From the NCBI RefSeq assembly GCF_006575665.1, contig NZ_CP041253.1, forward strand, positions 4,708,501 through 4,772,500: a DNA stretch of 64,000 nt, in the 5' to 3' direction. This stretch comes from Echinicola soli. Its GTDB lineage: Bacteria; Bacteroidota; Bacteroidia; Cytophagales; Cyclobacteriaceae. The number at the start of each line of letters is the position of its first letter. The stretch's first letter is position 1. Below are positions 1-9,303 of this stretch, piece by piece. The notes beneath the pieces were generated by a model. The model saw only the letters and a program-made list of their open reading frames with translations. It was not told the DNA's origin and did not search any database. Both the position numbers and the translations under genes were made by a program.

Positions 1-1637
1 CTTTCCTCTATTTCAGAATTCTGTCGATAGGTGGCTGACATAAAAACCTGTTTCACTAGCCGCTTAATGTCCCAACCATTTTCCATAAAATCCACGGCCA
101 GCCAATCCAACAGCATGGGATGTGTCGGCAGATCACCCTGCATACCAAAATCCCCCGCTGACTTTACTATTCCATGCCCGAATATTTCCTGCCATATCAG
201 GTTGACAAATACCCGTGCAGTAAGTGGGTTTTCCTCATCAGTGGTCCATTTGGCCAGTCCCAGCCTGTTCTTGGGCAATTCCTCTTCAAACGGCATGATG
301 GAATTTGGTGTGTTTGGACGGACTTCCGTGGTCGGCGCATCATACACTCCGCGGTCCAAAACATACGTCTTCCGCAGGGTATCCAGCTCTTCCATGACCG
401 ACACCATGACCTTACTGGTATCCTGGTGGTTGATATAGTCAAGGATACCTTCCCTGCTCAAATCCTTCTGGTCAATCCATAAAATGGGGGTTTTGGCTGG
501 CTTGCTATTAGCGACATCCCCTTCAAACCCCTTCTCTGGCGTATTGTTAAAAAAGGCATAAAGCTGGTAATAATTTTCCTGAGAGAACGGATCATACTTG
601 TGGTCATGGCATTGGGCGCATTCCATGGTAATCCCTAGTATGCCTTTCGAAAAAGTATTGGTCTTATCCAGGACGTACGTCACCCGGTATTCTTCATTAA
701 TGACACCTCCTTCTTCAGTGATTTTATGGTTCCTGTTAAAAGCCGTTGCCAAAATCTGCTCTTTCGTGGCATTGGGAAGCATATCTCCTGCCAACTGCCA
801 GGTAAGGAACTTGTCATAAGGCATATTTTCATTAAAAGCATGGATCACCCAGTCCCGGTATGGCCACTGGGTCCGGATTTCATCATCCTGATAACCATAG
901 CTGTCGGAATATCGGGAAACGTCCATCCATAGCACAGCCAGCTTTTCTCCAAAAGCTTTTTTGGCCAATAACTCGTCCACCAAAGCTTCATAACCCAATT
1001 CATCCATTTCCTTGTACTTTTCTAGCATCGCCGGAGAAGGCGGTAAACCGGTGATATCGAGACTCAGCCGCTTGGTCAATGTCTGATTTTCTGCCTGCTT
1101 ATTGGGAGAAAGCCCTTTCTCCTCCATTCTGGCTAATGTAAAAAAGTCTATTTCATTCTTTGTCCATTCTTCCTCTGCAGCCGGAAGTGCCGGCTTCTCT
1201 GGAGGGACAAAGGCCCAATGGGGTTCATACACAGCCCCTTGCTCGATCCATTTTTTGAGAATGGCAATCTCGTCGGGATTCAGCTTTAAATTGGAAGCTG
1301 GAGGAGGCATTAGCTCAGCGGGATTTTCCGAAGTGATTTTTTGAAAGACAAGGGATGCTTCAGGCTCTCCAGGCACGATCACGTGCTGAGAGGGATCATC
1401 CTTTAATGCTGCATAGGCCCCTTCCTCGGTATCCAAGCGTAACCCAGCTTCACGCTTATTCTCATCAGGACCATGACAGGCGAAGCATTTGTCCGAAAGG
1501 ATCGGACGAACATGGAAATTATAACTGATCTGATCCGAGGACCTTAACCGCTTCTCCTTGGTATCGGCGGATTGACAGGATATCAGCAGTCCCAGCACAA
1601 CGGAGCAAATGACGATAAATGAGGAGGTTAAACGCAT
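1..1637 (-). CDS. PSD1/planctomycete-cytochrome-C domain lipoprotein (DUF1549/DUF1553), 3' end outside window
   Basis: Reading the minus strand from an ATG at 1637 gives an uninterrupted frame of about 545 codons to the window edge, so the gene is C-terminally incomplete here. Residues 1-21 form a lipoprotein signal (hydrophobic run followed by LLISC). An N-terminal cytochrome-c-like domain carries one haem motif, CFACH, in the context RPILSDKCFACHGPDE, typical of the PSCyt1 family. A DUF1549 region follows (LSLDITGLPPSP, then WMDVSRYSDSYGYQ) with a second CxxCH motif (MECAQCHDHKYDPF), and then the start of DUF1553 (NPLTARVFVNLIWQEIFGHG). Proteins of this build are common beside sulfatases and glycosidases in planctomycetes and marine Bacteroidota, but their reaction is not firmly established; a redox or polysaccharide-degradation role is usually inferred. 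The neighbours downstream on the same strand (fucosidase, GH20, sulfatases) fit that setting. Confidence 0.9.
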   Translation of the reverse strand, partial: MRLTSSFIVICSVVLGLLISCQSADTKEKRLRSSDQISYNFHVRPILSDKCFACHGPDENKREAGLRLDTEEGAYAALKDDPSQHVIVPGEPEASLVFQKITSENPAELMPPPASNLKLNPDEIAILKKWIEQGAVYEPHWAFVPPEKPALPAAEEEWTKNEIDFFTLARMEEKGLSPNKQAENQTLTKRLSLDITGLPPSPAMLEKYKEMDELGYEALVDELLAKKAFGEKLAVLWMDVSRYSDSYGYQDDEIRTQWPYRDWVIHAFNENMPYDKFLTWQLAGDMLPNATKEQILATAFNRNHKITEEGGVINEEYRVTYVLDKTNTFSKGILGITMECAQCHDHKYDPFSQENYYQLYAFFNNTPEKGFEGDVANSKPAKTPILWIDQKDLSREGILDYINHQDTSKVMVSVMEELDTLRKTYVLDRGVYDAPTTEVRPNTPNSIMPFEEELPKNRLGLAKWTTDEENPLTARVFVNLIWQEIFGHGIVKSAGDFGMQGDLPTHPMLLDWLAVDFMENGWDIKRLVKQVFMSATYRQNSEIEE

Positions 1638-1902
1638 TTTGAATTATTTTGGGTTATTGGCCTAATTTAGCAAAAAAATTAGAGCAAAACCAGTTTTTCA
1701 ACTACAAAAACAAACAATCAAAAACAAATCCTTACGTTAACTTACTTTTACAGTACATCATTATGGTATTCAGCTCACGCAATGCACAGATTCCAGCACG
1801 TCATCGCCCCAGAGGGACAACAATGTCACGAACAGAGCGGCAGCGTAGTGAAGCGATCCCGTTTCATGATTACAAGATTGCTTCACTTCAGCTCCTTTTT
1901 GT

Positions 1903-2307
1903 TCGCAATGAACGAATCCCATTTCATCATCGCGAACGTAGTGGTAACACAGCAAAGCCATCCCGTATGTACGAAGGGAGATCGCTTCGTTCCCAATAGC
2001 TACGGGACAGGCTATTCCTCCTCGCTCACATGACGGCTTTTTTATGCTATCCGAAGATGGCCCTAGGCTCCCAACTTGGACCATCTTCGCCCCTCCAAAG
2101 TCTCAGACTCGACCAGTAATCCTTTCTGCTCATCTGCCGTAGGCAGTAAAGCTTGGTAAGTAACTCCGCATCTCTCATCTGGGCGATGTGCCGTAGGTAC
2201 ATTACTTAACGATAAAAGGTAGCTGATGTACCTACGGCACATGAGTCGTTTTTCGTAGTTCTTTTATTACCAAGCTTGCCCACCTACGGCGGGCATTATC
2301 GGGAAGT
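1903..2307. repeat. Dispersed palindromic repeat, full copy 1
   Basis: A stretch of about 405 bp recurs nearly unchanged at 2469-2873, and its right half recurs again at 4078-4270. The right half is strongly palindromic. ATGTGCCGTAGGTACAT (2186-2202) is the exact reverse complement of 2226-2242. AAGCTTGGTAA (2149-2159) is the reverse complement of 2267-2277, giving a hairpin nested inside a larger stem. Small ORFs running through the copies have no recognisable product and are not supported as genes. Confidence 0.9.
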
Positions 2308-2468
2308 CGGTAAGCTGTGATCAGTGGACTGTGGACTATCGTCTCTTATTTACTTATCCACACCGGGTGACAGCGCAATGAAGCGCCCTCACATGCTGAA
2401 TACGACATCGCCTCGGTGCAAGCTCTCTGTCTTTGGCACCAGGCAGGCCTGTTTGGCACCAGGCAGGC

Positions 2469-2873
2469 TCGCAATGAACGAATCTAGTCTGTCATCGCGA
2501 ACGTAGTGGTAACACAGCAAAGCCATCCCGTATGTACGAAGGGAGATCGCTTCGTTCCCAATAGCTATCGGGACAGGCTATTCCTCCTCGCTCACATGAC
2601 GGCTTTTTTATGTTATCCGAAGATGGTCCTAGGCTCCCAACTTGGGCCATCTTCGCCCCTCCAAAGTCTCAGACTCGACCAGTAATCCTTTCTGCTCATC
2701 TGCCGTAGGCAGTAAAGCTTGGTAAGTAACTCCGCATCTCTCATCTGGGCGATGTGCCGTAGGTACATTACTTAACGATAAAAGGTAGCTGATGTACCTA
2801 CGGCACATGAGTCGTTTTTCGTAGTTCTTTTATTACCAAGCTTGCCCACCTACGGCGGGCATTATCGGGAAGT
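2469..2873. repeat. Dispersed palindromic repeat, full copy 2
   Basis: This is a direct repeat of 1903-2307, differing by scattered single substitutions and one-base indels (for example TAGCTATCGGG here against TAGCTACGGG in copy 1). The nested inverted repeats are conserved. It ends about 50 bp beyond the stop of the oxidoreductase gene that follows on the minus strand. Confidence 0.9.
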
Positions 2874-2924
2874 TCTCGTATCATCGCTGAAATTAGCAGG
2901 TTAAGAAGCTGTCCAGTCCCTTTC

Positions 2925-3569
2925 TTACAGCCTTCCAAGGGCATCGGCAATGGGCTCCTCTCCACTGACCAAGTCGAATGCCTTTTTTACGGTGTGGTTA
3001 TTTTGTAGTACGGCGATGACCGTGGCAGCGACATCTTCACGGGGGATAGTGCTGCGCTCAACGGTGGCTGCGGCATGGACTTTGCCATTTCCGGGCTCAT
3101 TCAGCAGGCCTCCAGGGCGGATGATGGTATAATCCAGGGAACTTGCCGCCAGCATCCGGTCGGCATAGTGCTTCGCCACGTAGTAGGGCCGCAGGGTATC
3201 ATTCCAGTTTTCACGGTTATTTGCCTGCAAGGCACTGATCATCACGAAACGCTTGACACCAGTCTTTTCGGCCGCTTCTACGCACTTCACGGCGCCGTCC
3301 AGATCGATCAAAAGGGTCTTGTCTGCCCCGGTCGTGCCGCCCGATCCGGCCGTAAACACCACCGCGTCACTCCCTTCCATAGCTTTGGCCAAGTCCTCCA
3401 CCGACCCTTCAAGGTCTGCCAGCACACTGTCAATGCCCTTCTCCTTAAAACCTGCCACCTGCTCTTCTTTACGGATCATGGCTACGGGCGAAAAATCACC
3501 GGCCCCTTGAAGTTTGTCCACGATCAACTGACCTATTTGTCCATTTGCTCCTATCACAAGTACTTTCAT
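2925..3569 (-). CDS. NAD(P)H-binding SDR-like oxidoreductase
   Basis: This 214-residue protein has a Rossmann nucleotide-binding start, MKVLVIGANGQIGQLIVDKL (GxxGxxG at residues 8-13), and lacks a signal peptide, so it is cytoplasmic. The order of motifs (VFTAGSGG around residue 73, KRFVMISALQ around residue 105, YYVAKHYADRML, then DYTIIRPGGL) matches atypical/extended SDRs of the NmrA/NAD(P)-binding group, in which the YxxxK pair is kept (YVAKHYA). Such proteins are often labelled NAD-dependent epimerase/dehydratase or YwnB-like, and the true substrate cannot be read from sequence. It stands alone between the dispersed repeats and a gene remnant. The ATG at 3569 is the only plausible start. 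Confidence 0.85.
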   Translation of the reverse strand: MKVLVIGANGQIGQLIVDKLQGAGDFSPVAMIRKEEQVAGFKEKGIDSVLADLEGSVEDLAKAMEGSDAVVFTAGSGGTTGADKTLLIDLDGAVKCVEAAEKTGVKRFVMISALQANNRENWNDTLRPYYVAKHYADRMLAASSLDYTIIRPGGLLNEPGNGKVHAAATVERSTIPREDVAATVIAVLQNNHTVKKAFDLVSGEEPIADALGRL

Positions 3570-3649
3570 TGTATCCTAGTTTTTTGGTTTACCTTAAAGT
3601 TAGAAAGATCAGGGAGACTACGAAATGGTTATAAGGTTAGGAAGGTTGA

Positions 3650-4015
3650 AATGTTGGAAAGTTAAAAAGGTCCTGCTCTTATTTAAACGGCATCCAAGAA
3701 GGCATCTACAAAGAGCACAGCCATCTTTTCGTGGCTGGAAAGCAGGCCTCCAAACTCAACCTGATCTTTTACAAAGAGGAGCTCTACAAAATCCGATGGA
3801 CCTATAGAAAGGAAGATTTCAAAGACCTGGCATCCCTGGCCAAGTTTCTTAACCTGTATTTCACCGAACAATTTGGAAAGCCTGATGAGGTCATCTTCGG
3901 CGATACCTTTATCTGGGAAGAAGACAAAAACTACCTCCAGGCCTTCCTCGACCAAAACGTCTATCAGATCGAATTGAGGGATAAAGAGATCGAGAAAATT
4001 GTTAATGATCTTTAG
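3650..4015 (+). pseudogene. Remnant of an uncharacterised gene (5' end lost)
   Basis: The frame is open from 3650 to a TAG at 4013-4015 and encodes a plausible protein segment (LNGIQEGIYKEHSHLFVAGK, then SKLNLIFYKEELYKIRWTY and onwards, ending EIEKIVNDL). The only initiator in the conserved-looking part is a GTG at 3731, which begins in the middle of what reads as one continuous domain, so the true N-terminus appears to be missing. No family is recognised. It is acidic, with many aromatic residues, and lacks signal or membrane segments. It sits between palindromic repeats, which suggests a decayed locus. A short functional protein starting at GTG 3731 (94 aa) cannot be excluded. Confidence 0.4.
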
Positions 4016-4077
4016 AGGTAAATGGGATTGGGGGAAATAGCATTAATCAGTAACCGATGGACTGTCCACCGTCGACC

Positions 4078-4270
4078 TGTAATCCTTTTTGCCCATCTGC
4101 CGTAGGCAGTAAAGCTTGGTAAGTAACTCCGCATCTCTCATCCTGGCGATGTGCCGTAGGTACATTACTTAACGATAAAGGATTGCTGATGCACCTACGG
4201 CACATAAATCGTTTTTCGTAATTCTTTTATTACCAAGCTTGCCCACCTACGGCGGGGCTTTATTGGGAAG
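4078..4270. repeat. Dispersed palindromic repeat, partial copy 3
   Basis: This copy matches the right half (about 190 bp) of the repeats at 1903-2307 and 2469-2873, from the CTGCCGTAGGCAG arm to the final GGGAAG. It is more diverged: the inner stem now has GATGTGCCGTAGGTACAT against GATGCACCTACGGCACAT, that is one mismatch. The outer AAGCTTGGTAA/TTACCAAGCTT arms are intact. The two palindromic arms are the most conserved part. Confidence 0.85.
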
Positions 4271-4386
4271 TAGGTAACCTGTGATCAGTGGATTGTGGAC
4301 TGTCGAATGTAGATCGATACCGTTTACTCAATACGAGATTGCTTCACTATACATCCGTTTCGTTCGCAATGACAGGTTTACCCCCC

Positions 4387-5850
4387 TCACTCCACATCGG
4401 TCATTCGAAAACTCCAGGCGTGGGCGCAGGGCATTTCGTTGGAGGCCAGGCGGGGCACTTTCACCAAGAGGTCATTCCCTTGCTGCTCAAAATCAAGCGG
4501 GGCATCATATCCCAGCAAGGTCACCTCGGTAGACGCTGAAGCGTGGATCCCTTTGATCAAAAGCTGATCGGCAGGATAAATGGGACTGATGGCATACACA
4601 TCACCTTCCTTTTGGGTGAAGAAAAGCTCTTTCACGGCCTTGCCAGGAGTGGGATCTACCGTTTGCTTGAGGATATAGTCACCTCCAAGGTAGCCCTTTT
4701 CGTGGTTGATCTTTCGGTCTCCTTCCGACCACTGGGCAGCTTGTGTCCACTTTCTGGTGCCGTAAATCGCCTCGCCGTTTACCTGCAGCCATTCCCCGAT
4801 TTCCAATAATCGTTGCTGCATGATCGGTGGGATACTCCCCCTTGCATCCGGGCCGATGTCCAGCAAGAGGTTGCCGCCATTGCTCACGATATCCACGAGC
4901 ATCAGGATCAGCGCTTGGGTGCTGTTATAGTCCTGTGCATCCTCATTTTGGTTATAGCCAAAAGAAAAACCCATGCCGCGGCATTCTTCCCAAGGCTTGT
5001 CAAAGGTCTTCCCGGCCTCATATTCGGTGGTGTAGTAGCCACCGTGCTTTTGGCGCAGGCCCTTGCCCCAGCGGTCATTGACGAGGATATGGTCTTTGGC
5101 AGCGGATTCATTGTATAGCCAGGCCAGGAATTCCTCGCTTCTCCATTGCTCACCCTCCATTTCCCACTCGCCATCTGTCCATAGGATGTCTGGCTGGTAG
5201 CGTTGGACAAGGTCCTTGATCTGGGGCAAATAATGTTCGTCGACAAATCGCGCTTTATCATTTTGCCACCATGGATGGTACCATTCATACAGGGAATAAT
5301 ACACCCCCATCTTCACGGGAGTTTTCCTGACAGCAGCGGTCAGCTCCCCTACCAGGTCACGCATTGCTCCCACTTCCATGCTGTTCCAGGCAAACCCACG
5401 GTCATTGGCCTGCTCATTGGGCCAAAGAGTGAAACCGTCATGATGTTTGGAGGTCAGGACAATGTACTTGGCTCCTGCTTTTTCGAAAAGCGCCGCCCAC
5501 TCCTCTGGATCAAAAAGGTCTGCGGTAAACATTTCCCCGAAATTGTAATAAGGAAAATCCTTCCCATAAGTGTTGACATGGTATTGGTACACCTCATCTC
5601 CCTCAAAATCCCCATTGCCAAACAGCTTTTTACTCTGAAGCCAATACTGGTACCATTCGGTATACGTGCCTTTTGGTGACCATGCGGGCACCGAATATGG
5701 TCCCCAATGGATGAAAATCCCGAATTTGGCATCCTCAAACCACGTGGGTACCGGACGCTGGTCAAGTGACTCCCAGTTGGCTTCGTATTCCTGCGCCTGA
5801 AGCGAACCTATCGCCACCATCAGGCAAAAGAGGATCAATGTTTTTTTCAT
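4387..5850 (-). CDS. GH29 alpha-L-fucosidase, secreted
   Basis: The 487-residue protein begins with a Sec signal peptide (MKKTLILFCLMVAIGSLQAQ). GH29 hallmarks follow: WFEDAKFGIFIHWGPYSVPAW near residue 37, KHHDGFTLWP at 135-144, and DILWTDGEWE at 221-230. In the last of these, D226 corresponds to the family's catalytic nucleophile Asp in the WxDG context. The C-terminal third (from about residue 380) looks like the usual beta-sandwich domain. The family hydrolyses terminal alpha-L-fucosides with retention. The export signal and the neighbouring sulfatases suggest it acts in the periplasm on fucosylated, possibly sulfated, marine glycans such as fucoidan; that substrate is inference. The gene is monocistronic-looking, with repeats on one side and about 590 bp of non-coding DNA upstream. 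Confidence 0.93.
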   Translation of the reverse strand: MKKTLILFCLMVAIGSLQAQEYEANWESLDQRPVPTWFEDAKFGIFIHWGPYSVPAWSPKGTYTEWYQYWLQSKKLFGNGDFEGDEVYQYHVNTYGKDFPYYNFGEMFTADLFDPEEWAALFEKAGAKYIVLTSKHHDGFTLWPNEQANDRGFAWNSMEVGAMRDLVGELTAAVRKTPVKMGVYYSLYEWYHPWWQNDKARFVDEHYLPQIKDLVQRYQPDILWTDGEWEMEGEQWRSEEFLAWLYNESAAKDHILVNDRWGKGLRQKHGGYYTTEYEAGKTFDKPWEECRGMGFSFGYNQNEDAQDYNSTQALILMLVDIVSNGGNLLLDIGPDARGSIPPIMQQRLLEIGEWLQVNGEAIYGTRKWTQAAQWSEGDRKINHEKGYLGGDYILKQTVDPTPGKAVKELFFTQKEGDVYAISPIYPADQLLIKGIHASASTEVTLLGYDAPLDFEQQGNDLLVKVPRLASNEMPCAHAWSFRMTDVE

Positions 5851-5989
5851 TTTCTTAGATTTAGGGTGTTTGTTTTTAATTTAATTATTAGTCTTCCCGG
5901 AAAAGCATTTTCGTAATTATCAGTCTCCGCAATCATACACGTAGCCAAGCATAATTGAATAAATTGTGTTTCCGTCCTTTTTATCAATG

Positions 5990-6200
5990 GAAAAGGACCA
6001 AAAATCCAGTCCGGTGGTGAGCCCTTTAAATTGGGAAGGACAAGTTTTCCTGTGAGGACAATACGTTACCCAATTTAATCTAAGAAAACTGCTCCGGCCT
6101 GAAAATGAATGGATCTCGCTGTTCCACGACGCGAGCTAATTCATTTTCTTAACGGCCTGCTCATTTTTCTTAAACCGGTCTCACCAAGGGACTTCCTTAA
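5990..6200. other. Structured intergenic element (nested hairpins)
   Basis: The 593 bp between the GH29 and GH20 genes have no credible ORF but contain several exact inverted repeats. TTAAATTGGG (6026-6035) pairs with 6069-6078. GAAAATGAAT (6101-6110) pairs with 6139-6148 and encloses CTCGC/GCGAG (6115-6119 with 6131-6135). The outer segments GGTGAG and CTCACC (near 6015 and 6180) could close the whole structure. It could be a MITE-like repeat or a structured leader of the GH29 gene downstream on the minus strand. Nothing else was seen in this interval apart from a copy of the TGAAGCGATCCCGTATG dispersed-repeat sequence near 6310. Confidence 0.35.
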
Positions 6201-6443
6201 CTTTCCAAATCACATTTTGGAATGGTACCACTACGGGTAAAATTACCGTTAGTCATTTTCGTAATAACGGATGGGACAACCTACTACATGCAATACGTTA
6301 TCGCAAACCTAGTGAAGCGATCCCGTATGCTAAACATGAGATCGAATCGTCCTCTCTTCTCGCGATGACGTTGCCCTATCGATGGGCCGTCGACTGTGAT
6401 CCGTGTGCCGTCTCGTCAGTTGATTGAGGCCTCTCATTCCCTT

Positions 6444-7586
6444 TTAGGGATTAGAAAGTGTGTTTTGCCCTTCCAGTTCATTCACCTTGTCAAACATCGC
6501 CCGGAAGGTATGCCAAGCGGTTTCGTTGCCGCCTTCCCTGTCGGGTTTGTTTTCATAAAACCCTTCCATAAAACTTCCTGCTCCTGACCAAACTGTCTGC
6601 ATCATTCCATAAAAGTTGGGTTTCATTTCCTTAGTGGCCGATGCCCTGAATCGATACATGTCCTCCACTTGCTTCTCGGACACCTCAGGTTTCCGCCAGT
6701 TACAGGTCAGCACACGGAAACCTTTCATGGCGAAGTAAACTGCCGTCTGGTCGGGTCTTTCATAATGCCAGTCTCCGATGACCACATCCTTGGGAATCAT
6801 GTCGATGGCGCGATGGGTATTGTTCATGCTGGCTTCCCACATGCCCAGGCCAGTGGTCTTGCCATCCAGCAAGCGGTCTCCCCAGATCCAAAGCGTACGA
6901 TCGTTTTTAGCCAAGTGATTGCGGATTCTCCATACTTCATCAGCAAAGAGCTTGGCCTTATCCCTGCCGCCACATCGCGGACACTGGTCATCCCCGATAT
7001 AAAACACCTCGTCCATCCCCGCATGGAAAGCGTCTGCCTCGAAGACCGCACAGATCTCATCCACCAGATCAAAGACCACCTGATGTACCTCTGGGTGCAA
7101 TGGACAATAGCTTTTGCAATAGAGACCGTCCTGATTGGGCCATTCGTATTTCTCTGGCAATTCGATGTGAGGGGTTTCGTCGAACTCCGGATAAACTTCC
7201 AGAAGCTTGCCCAGGTTGCTGTGCCATGATTGGTGCCCCAGCAGGTTGATCTGGGGAATGATACGGATGTTGTGCTTTTTGCAGATAGCCACCATTTGTT
7301 TTGCCTGAACTTTGGTCAATATTTCCCCATTCCTGAGTTCCGGATGGCTTTGGTATTCATACCCATAATCCACCCGAAGGATCAATACATTGATATTTCT
7401 AGGCCCAAGCTCTTCATCGATAAATGTCACGAACTGTTCCACTTCGTCCGGAGCAGGTGCAGCTATCGCAAAAGCCCTTACGGGCAAAACATCAGGAGCT
7501 GTCTTCTGGGCCTGTACAGGCAATATGCTGCCCAGCCCCAGGATCAGTAAACTCCAGAATCCAATCAAATGCTTCATCGTTTTCAT
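6444..7586 (-). CDS. GH20-like secreted glycosidase
   Basis: This is a 380-residue protein with a signal peptide (residues 1-27, ending PVQAQ). The TIM-barrel part shows the GH20-type motif AFHAGMDEVFYI, where D192-E193 match the Asp-Glu catalytic pair of beta-N-acetylhexosaminidases and related family 20 enzymes. INLLGHQSWH near residue 113 and LWIWGDRLLDG further on also fit. It is shorter than classical hexosaminidases and lacks their N-terminal GH20b domain. A CPRCGG motif at 202-207 may bind a metal. The family uses substrate-assisted catalysis on N-acetyl-hexosaminides, but the exact specificity here is unknown. It shares orientation with the sulfatases immediately upstream (83 bp gap), so co-transcription with them is likely. 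Confidence 0.8.
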   Translation of the reverse strand: MKTMKHLIGFWSLLILGLGSILPVQAQKTAPDVLPVRAFAIAAPAPDEVEQFVTFIDEELGPRNINVLILRVDYGYEYQSHPELRNGEILTKVQAKQMVAICKKHNIRIIPQINLLGHQSWHSNLGKLLEVYPEFDETPHIELPEKYEWPNQDGLYCKSYCPLHPEVHQVVFDLVDEICAVFEADAFHAGMDEVFYIGDDQCPRCGGRDKAKLFADEVWRIRNHLAKNDRTLWIWGDRLLDGKTTGLGMWEASMNNTHRAIDMIPKDVVIGDWHYERPDQTAVYFAMKGFRVLTCNWRKPEVSEKQVEDMYRFRASATKEMKPNFYGMMQTVWSGAGSFMEGFYENKPDREGGNETAWHTFRAMFDKVNELEGQNTLSNP

Positions 7587-7668
7587 TTTAATTCGTTTTA
7601 TAAAACTGACATCAGTAACCTGATCATCAATGGGATCGTTTGATCCTCATCTGACCATAGCCGTTCAC

Positions 7669-9180
7669 TCAAAATCGTTCTTCGAAAATACTGCTTAGGT
7701 CCAGCGGATCTCCCATCTGCTGCTGCAATTGCATCAAATCCTCAAAGAGGCTTTTCACCCGTTCCTGTTGTTCAGGTGCATTCGCCAGATCATGCATTTC
7801 CTGCGGATCATTCTTCATGTCAAACAACAGCACTTTGCTAATCTTAGGATACACCAGCAGCTTGTAGCCGCCTTTTCGGATCATCCGCTGATAATCCACA
7901 TAAGCACCATAGATCCCCTCCTGATAATAGCCAGCATGCTCACCTTTTGCCAATCCCAAAAGGCTGTTAAAGTCTACGTAGGATGGTTTTTTGATCTCGG
8001 CCAGCTTCAGTGCCGTGGCCATGATATCCTGTAGATAAACGTCCGCATCCACCCGTTTGTCCTTTGGTACACCTGGACCTGCCATCATAAGTGGCACGCG
8101 TATACTGTGGTCAAACATACTCTGCTTACCCAATAATCCATGATGCCCCACTGACAAGCCATGATCACCGGTAAAAAAGATATAGGTATTTTCCAATTCC
8201 CCAGAAGCTTCCAACGCATCCAGGATTTCACCAATCTGTGCATCCATATGGCTAATGATGGCGTAATATTCTTTCAAATGCGTCTTTACCGCCAATGGTG
8301 TCCGTGGAAATGGCGCCAAGGCCTCATCCCGAAGACCGACCGAGTTACCAATGGCATCCTTAAAGGGGTATTCAAGTAGAAAGTTGTCGGGCACCTTCAT
8401 GTCCTCCAAGGGATATTTGTCCAAATATTCTTGTGGTGACTGTCTCGGATCATGGGTGGCATTGAATGCCAAATACATAAAAAACGGCTTATCAACACCC
8501 TTGGAGGCATCCAAAAAGTCTTTGGCATCATCTCTGATGATCTCGCTCCAGTGTTTGCCGCCTTCCCAAAAACCTCCATTTGACCTGTCTGTAGGATCCC
8601 AGAGCGTATCATTTTTGTCAAGTGGTCTGAAATAGCCTTTTGGGCGCATATCCCGGATATCTTTTCCCTGCTCCATCGCCTCAAAAAGGGGCTTTTTATT
8701 TTTCACCTTTGTCCAAAAGTCCCTGGGCATTCCCGGTCGGATGTTTTTGGCCGTTTGGAACACCACCTCAGCAGGCGCCTGCACATGCCACTTTCCCGTC
8801 ATGTACGTTTGGTATCCAGCATTTTCCATCAGCTTTCCCCAGCTTTGATATATTGCCGTGGAATCCCCTTGGTTCCACTCAGTGGAGATGTCCTGTGCAT
8901 TCCAAATACTCCTTCCTGAAATCATCATGGCCCTGGAAGCCACACAGATAGCTCCATTCCATCCGCCCATGTTATAGGCATGGGTAAAGGAGGTTCCCTG
9001 ACCTGCCAGCCTATCCAAATTTGGTGTCTCGATCGTTTCATTGCCCAGTGCATGGATGGCCTCATAGGTCAAATCATCGGCAAATAGAAAAAGTATATTC
9101 GGTTTTTTGGGTTCCTCTTTTTCAGCTGACTGACAGGAAAACAATACCAACCCAATCAATAAGGAAAGTAGGTTTTTCAT
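7669..9180 (-). CDS. Family S1 sulfatase, lipoprotein
   Basis: The start at 9180 gives a 503-residue protein beginning MKNLLSLLIGLVLFSCQSAE, a clean lipoprotein signal with Cys16. The ATG at 9249 would add an unlikely 23-residue leader. The alkaline-phosphatase-fold sulfatase signature is present: NILFLFADD with metal ligands D35-D36, and CVASRAMMISGR at 79-90, where C79 is the residue converted to formylglycine (CxASR variant). HDPRQSP and TGDHGLSVGHHGLLGK supply further metal and substrate ligands. The architecture resembles choline-sulfatase or iduronate-2-sulfatase-like members of S1; the actual sulfate ester is unknown. It should act at the periplasmic or surface face and needs an anaerobic or aerobic formylglycine-generating enzyme encoded elsewhere. 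Confidence 0.92.
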   Translation of the reverse strand: MKNLLSLLIGLVLFSCQSAEKEEPKKPNILFLFADDLTYEAIHALGNETIETPNLDRLAGQGTSFTHAYNMGGWNGAICVASRAMMISGRSIWNAQDISTEWNQGDSTAIYQSWGKLMENAGYQTYMTGKWHVQAPAEVVFQTAKNIRPGMPRDFWTKVKNKKPLFEAMEQGKDIRDMRPKGYFRPLDKNDTLWDPTDRSNGGFWEGGKHWSEIIRDDAKDFLDASKGVDKPFFMYLAFNATHDPRQSPQEYLDKYPLEDMKVPDNFLLEYPFKDAIGNSVGLRDEALAPFPRTPLAVKTHLKEYYAIISHMDAQIGEILDALEASGELENTYIFFTGDHGLSVGHHGLLGKQSMFDHSIRVPLMMAGPGVPKDKRVDADVYLQDIMATALKLAEIKKPSYVDFNSLLGLAKGEHAGYYQEGIYGAYVDYQRMIRKGGYKLLVYPKISKVLLFDMKNDPQEMHDLANAPEQQERVKSLFEDLMQLQQQMGDPLDLSSIFEERF

Positions 9181-9303
9181 CTTGTTATTTTCTTTGAGTG
9201 CTATTTGTTTTATTTGCTTTCCACCCCTATTCTTTATTGGTACGATCACCTAGGAGCAGCAATAAGGTTCTGTCTGCGGCTTTTATTTCTACTTACTCAA
9301 TAT

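Noticed and set aside
1649..2506. Several overlapping small ORFs in the repeat-rich region
   Set aside because: They occur on both strands, follow the dispersed repeats and have no recognisable protein features.
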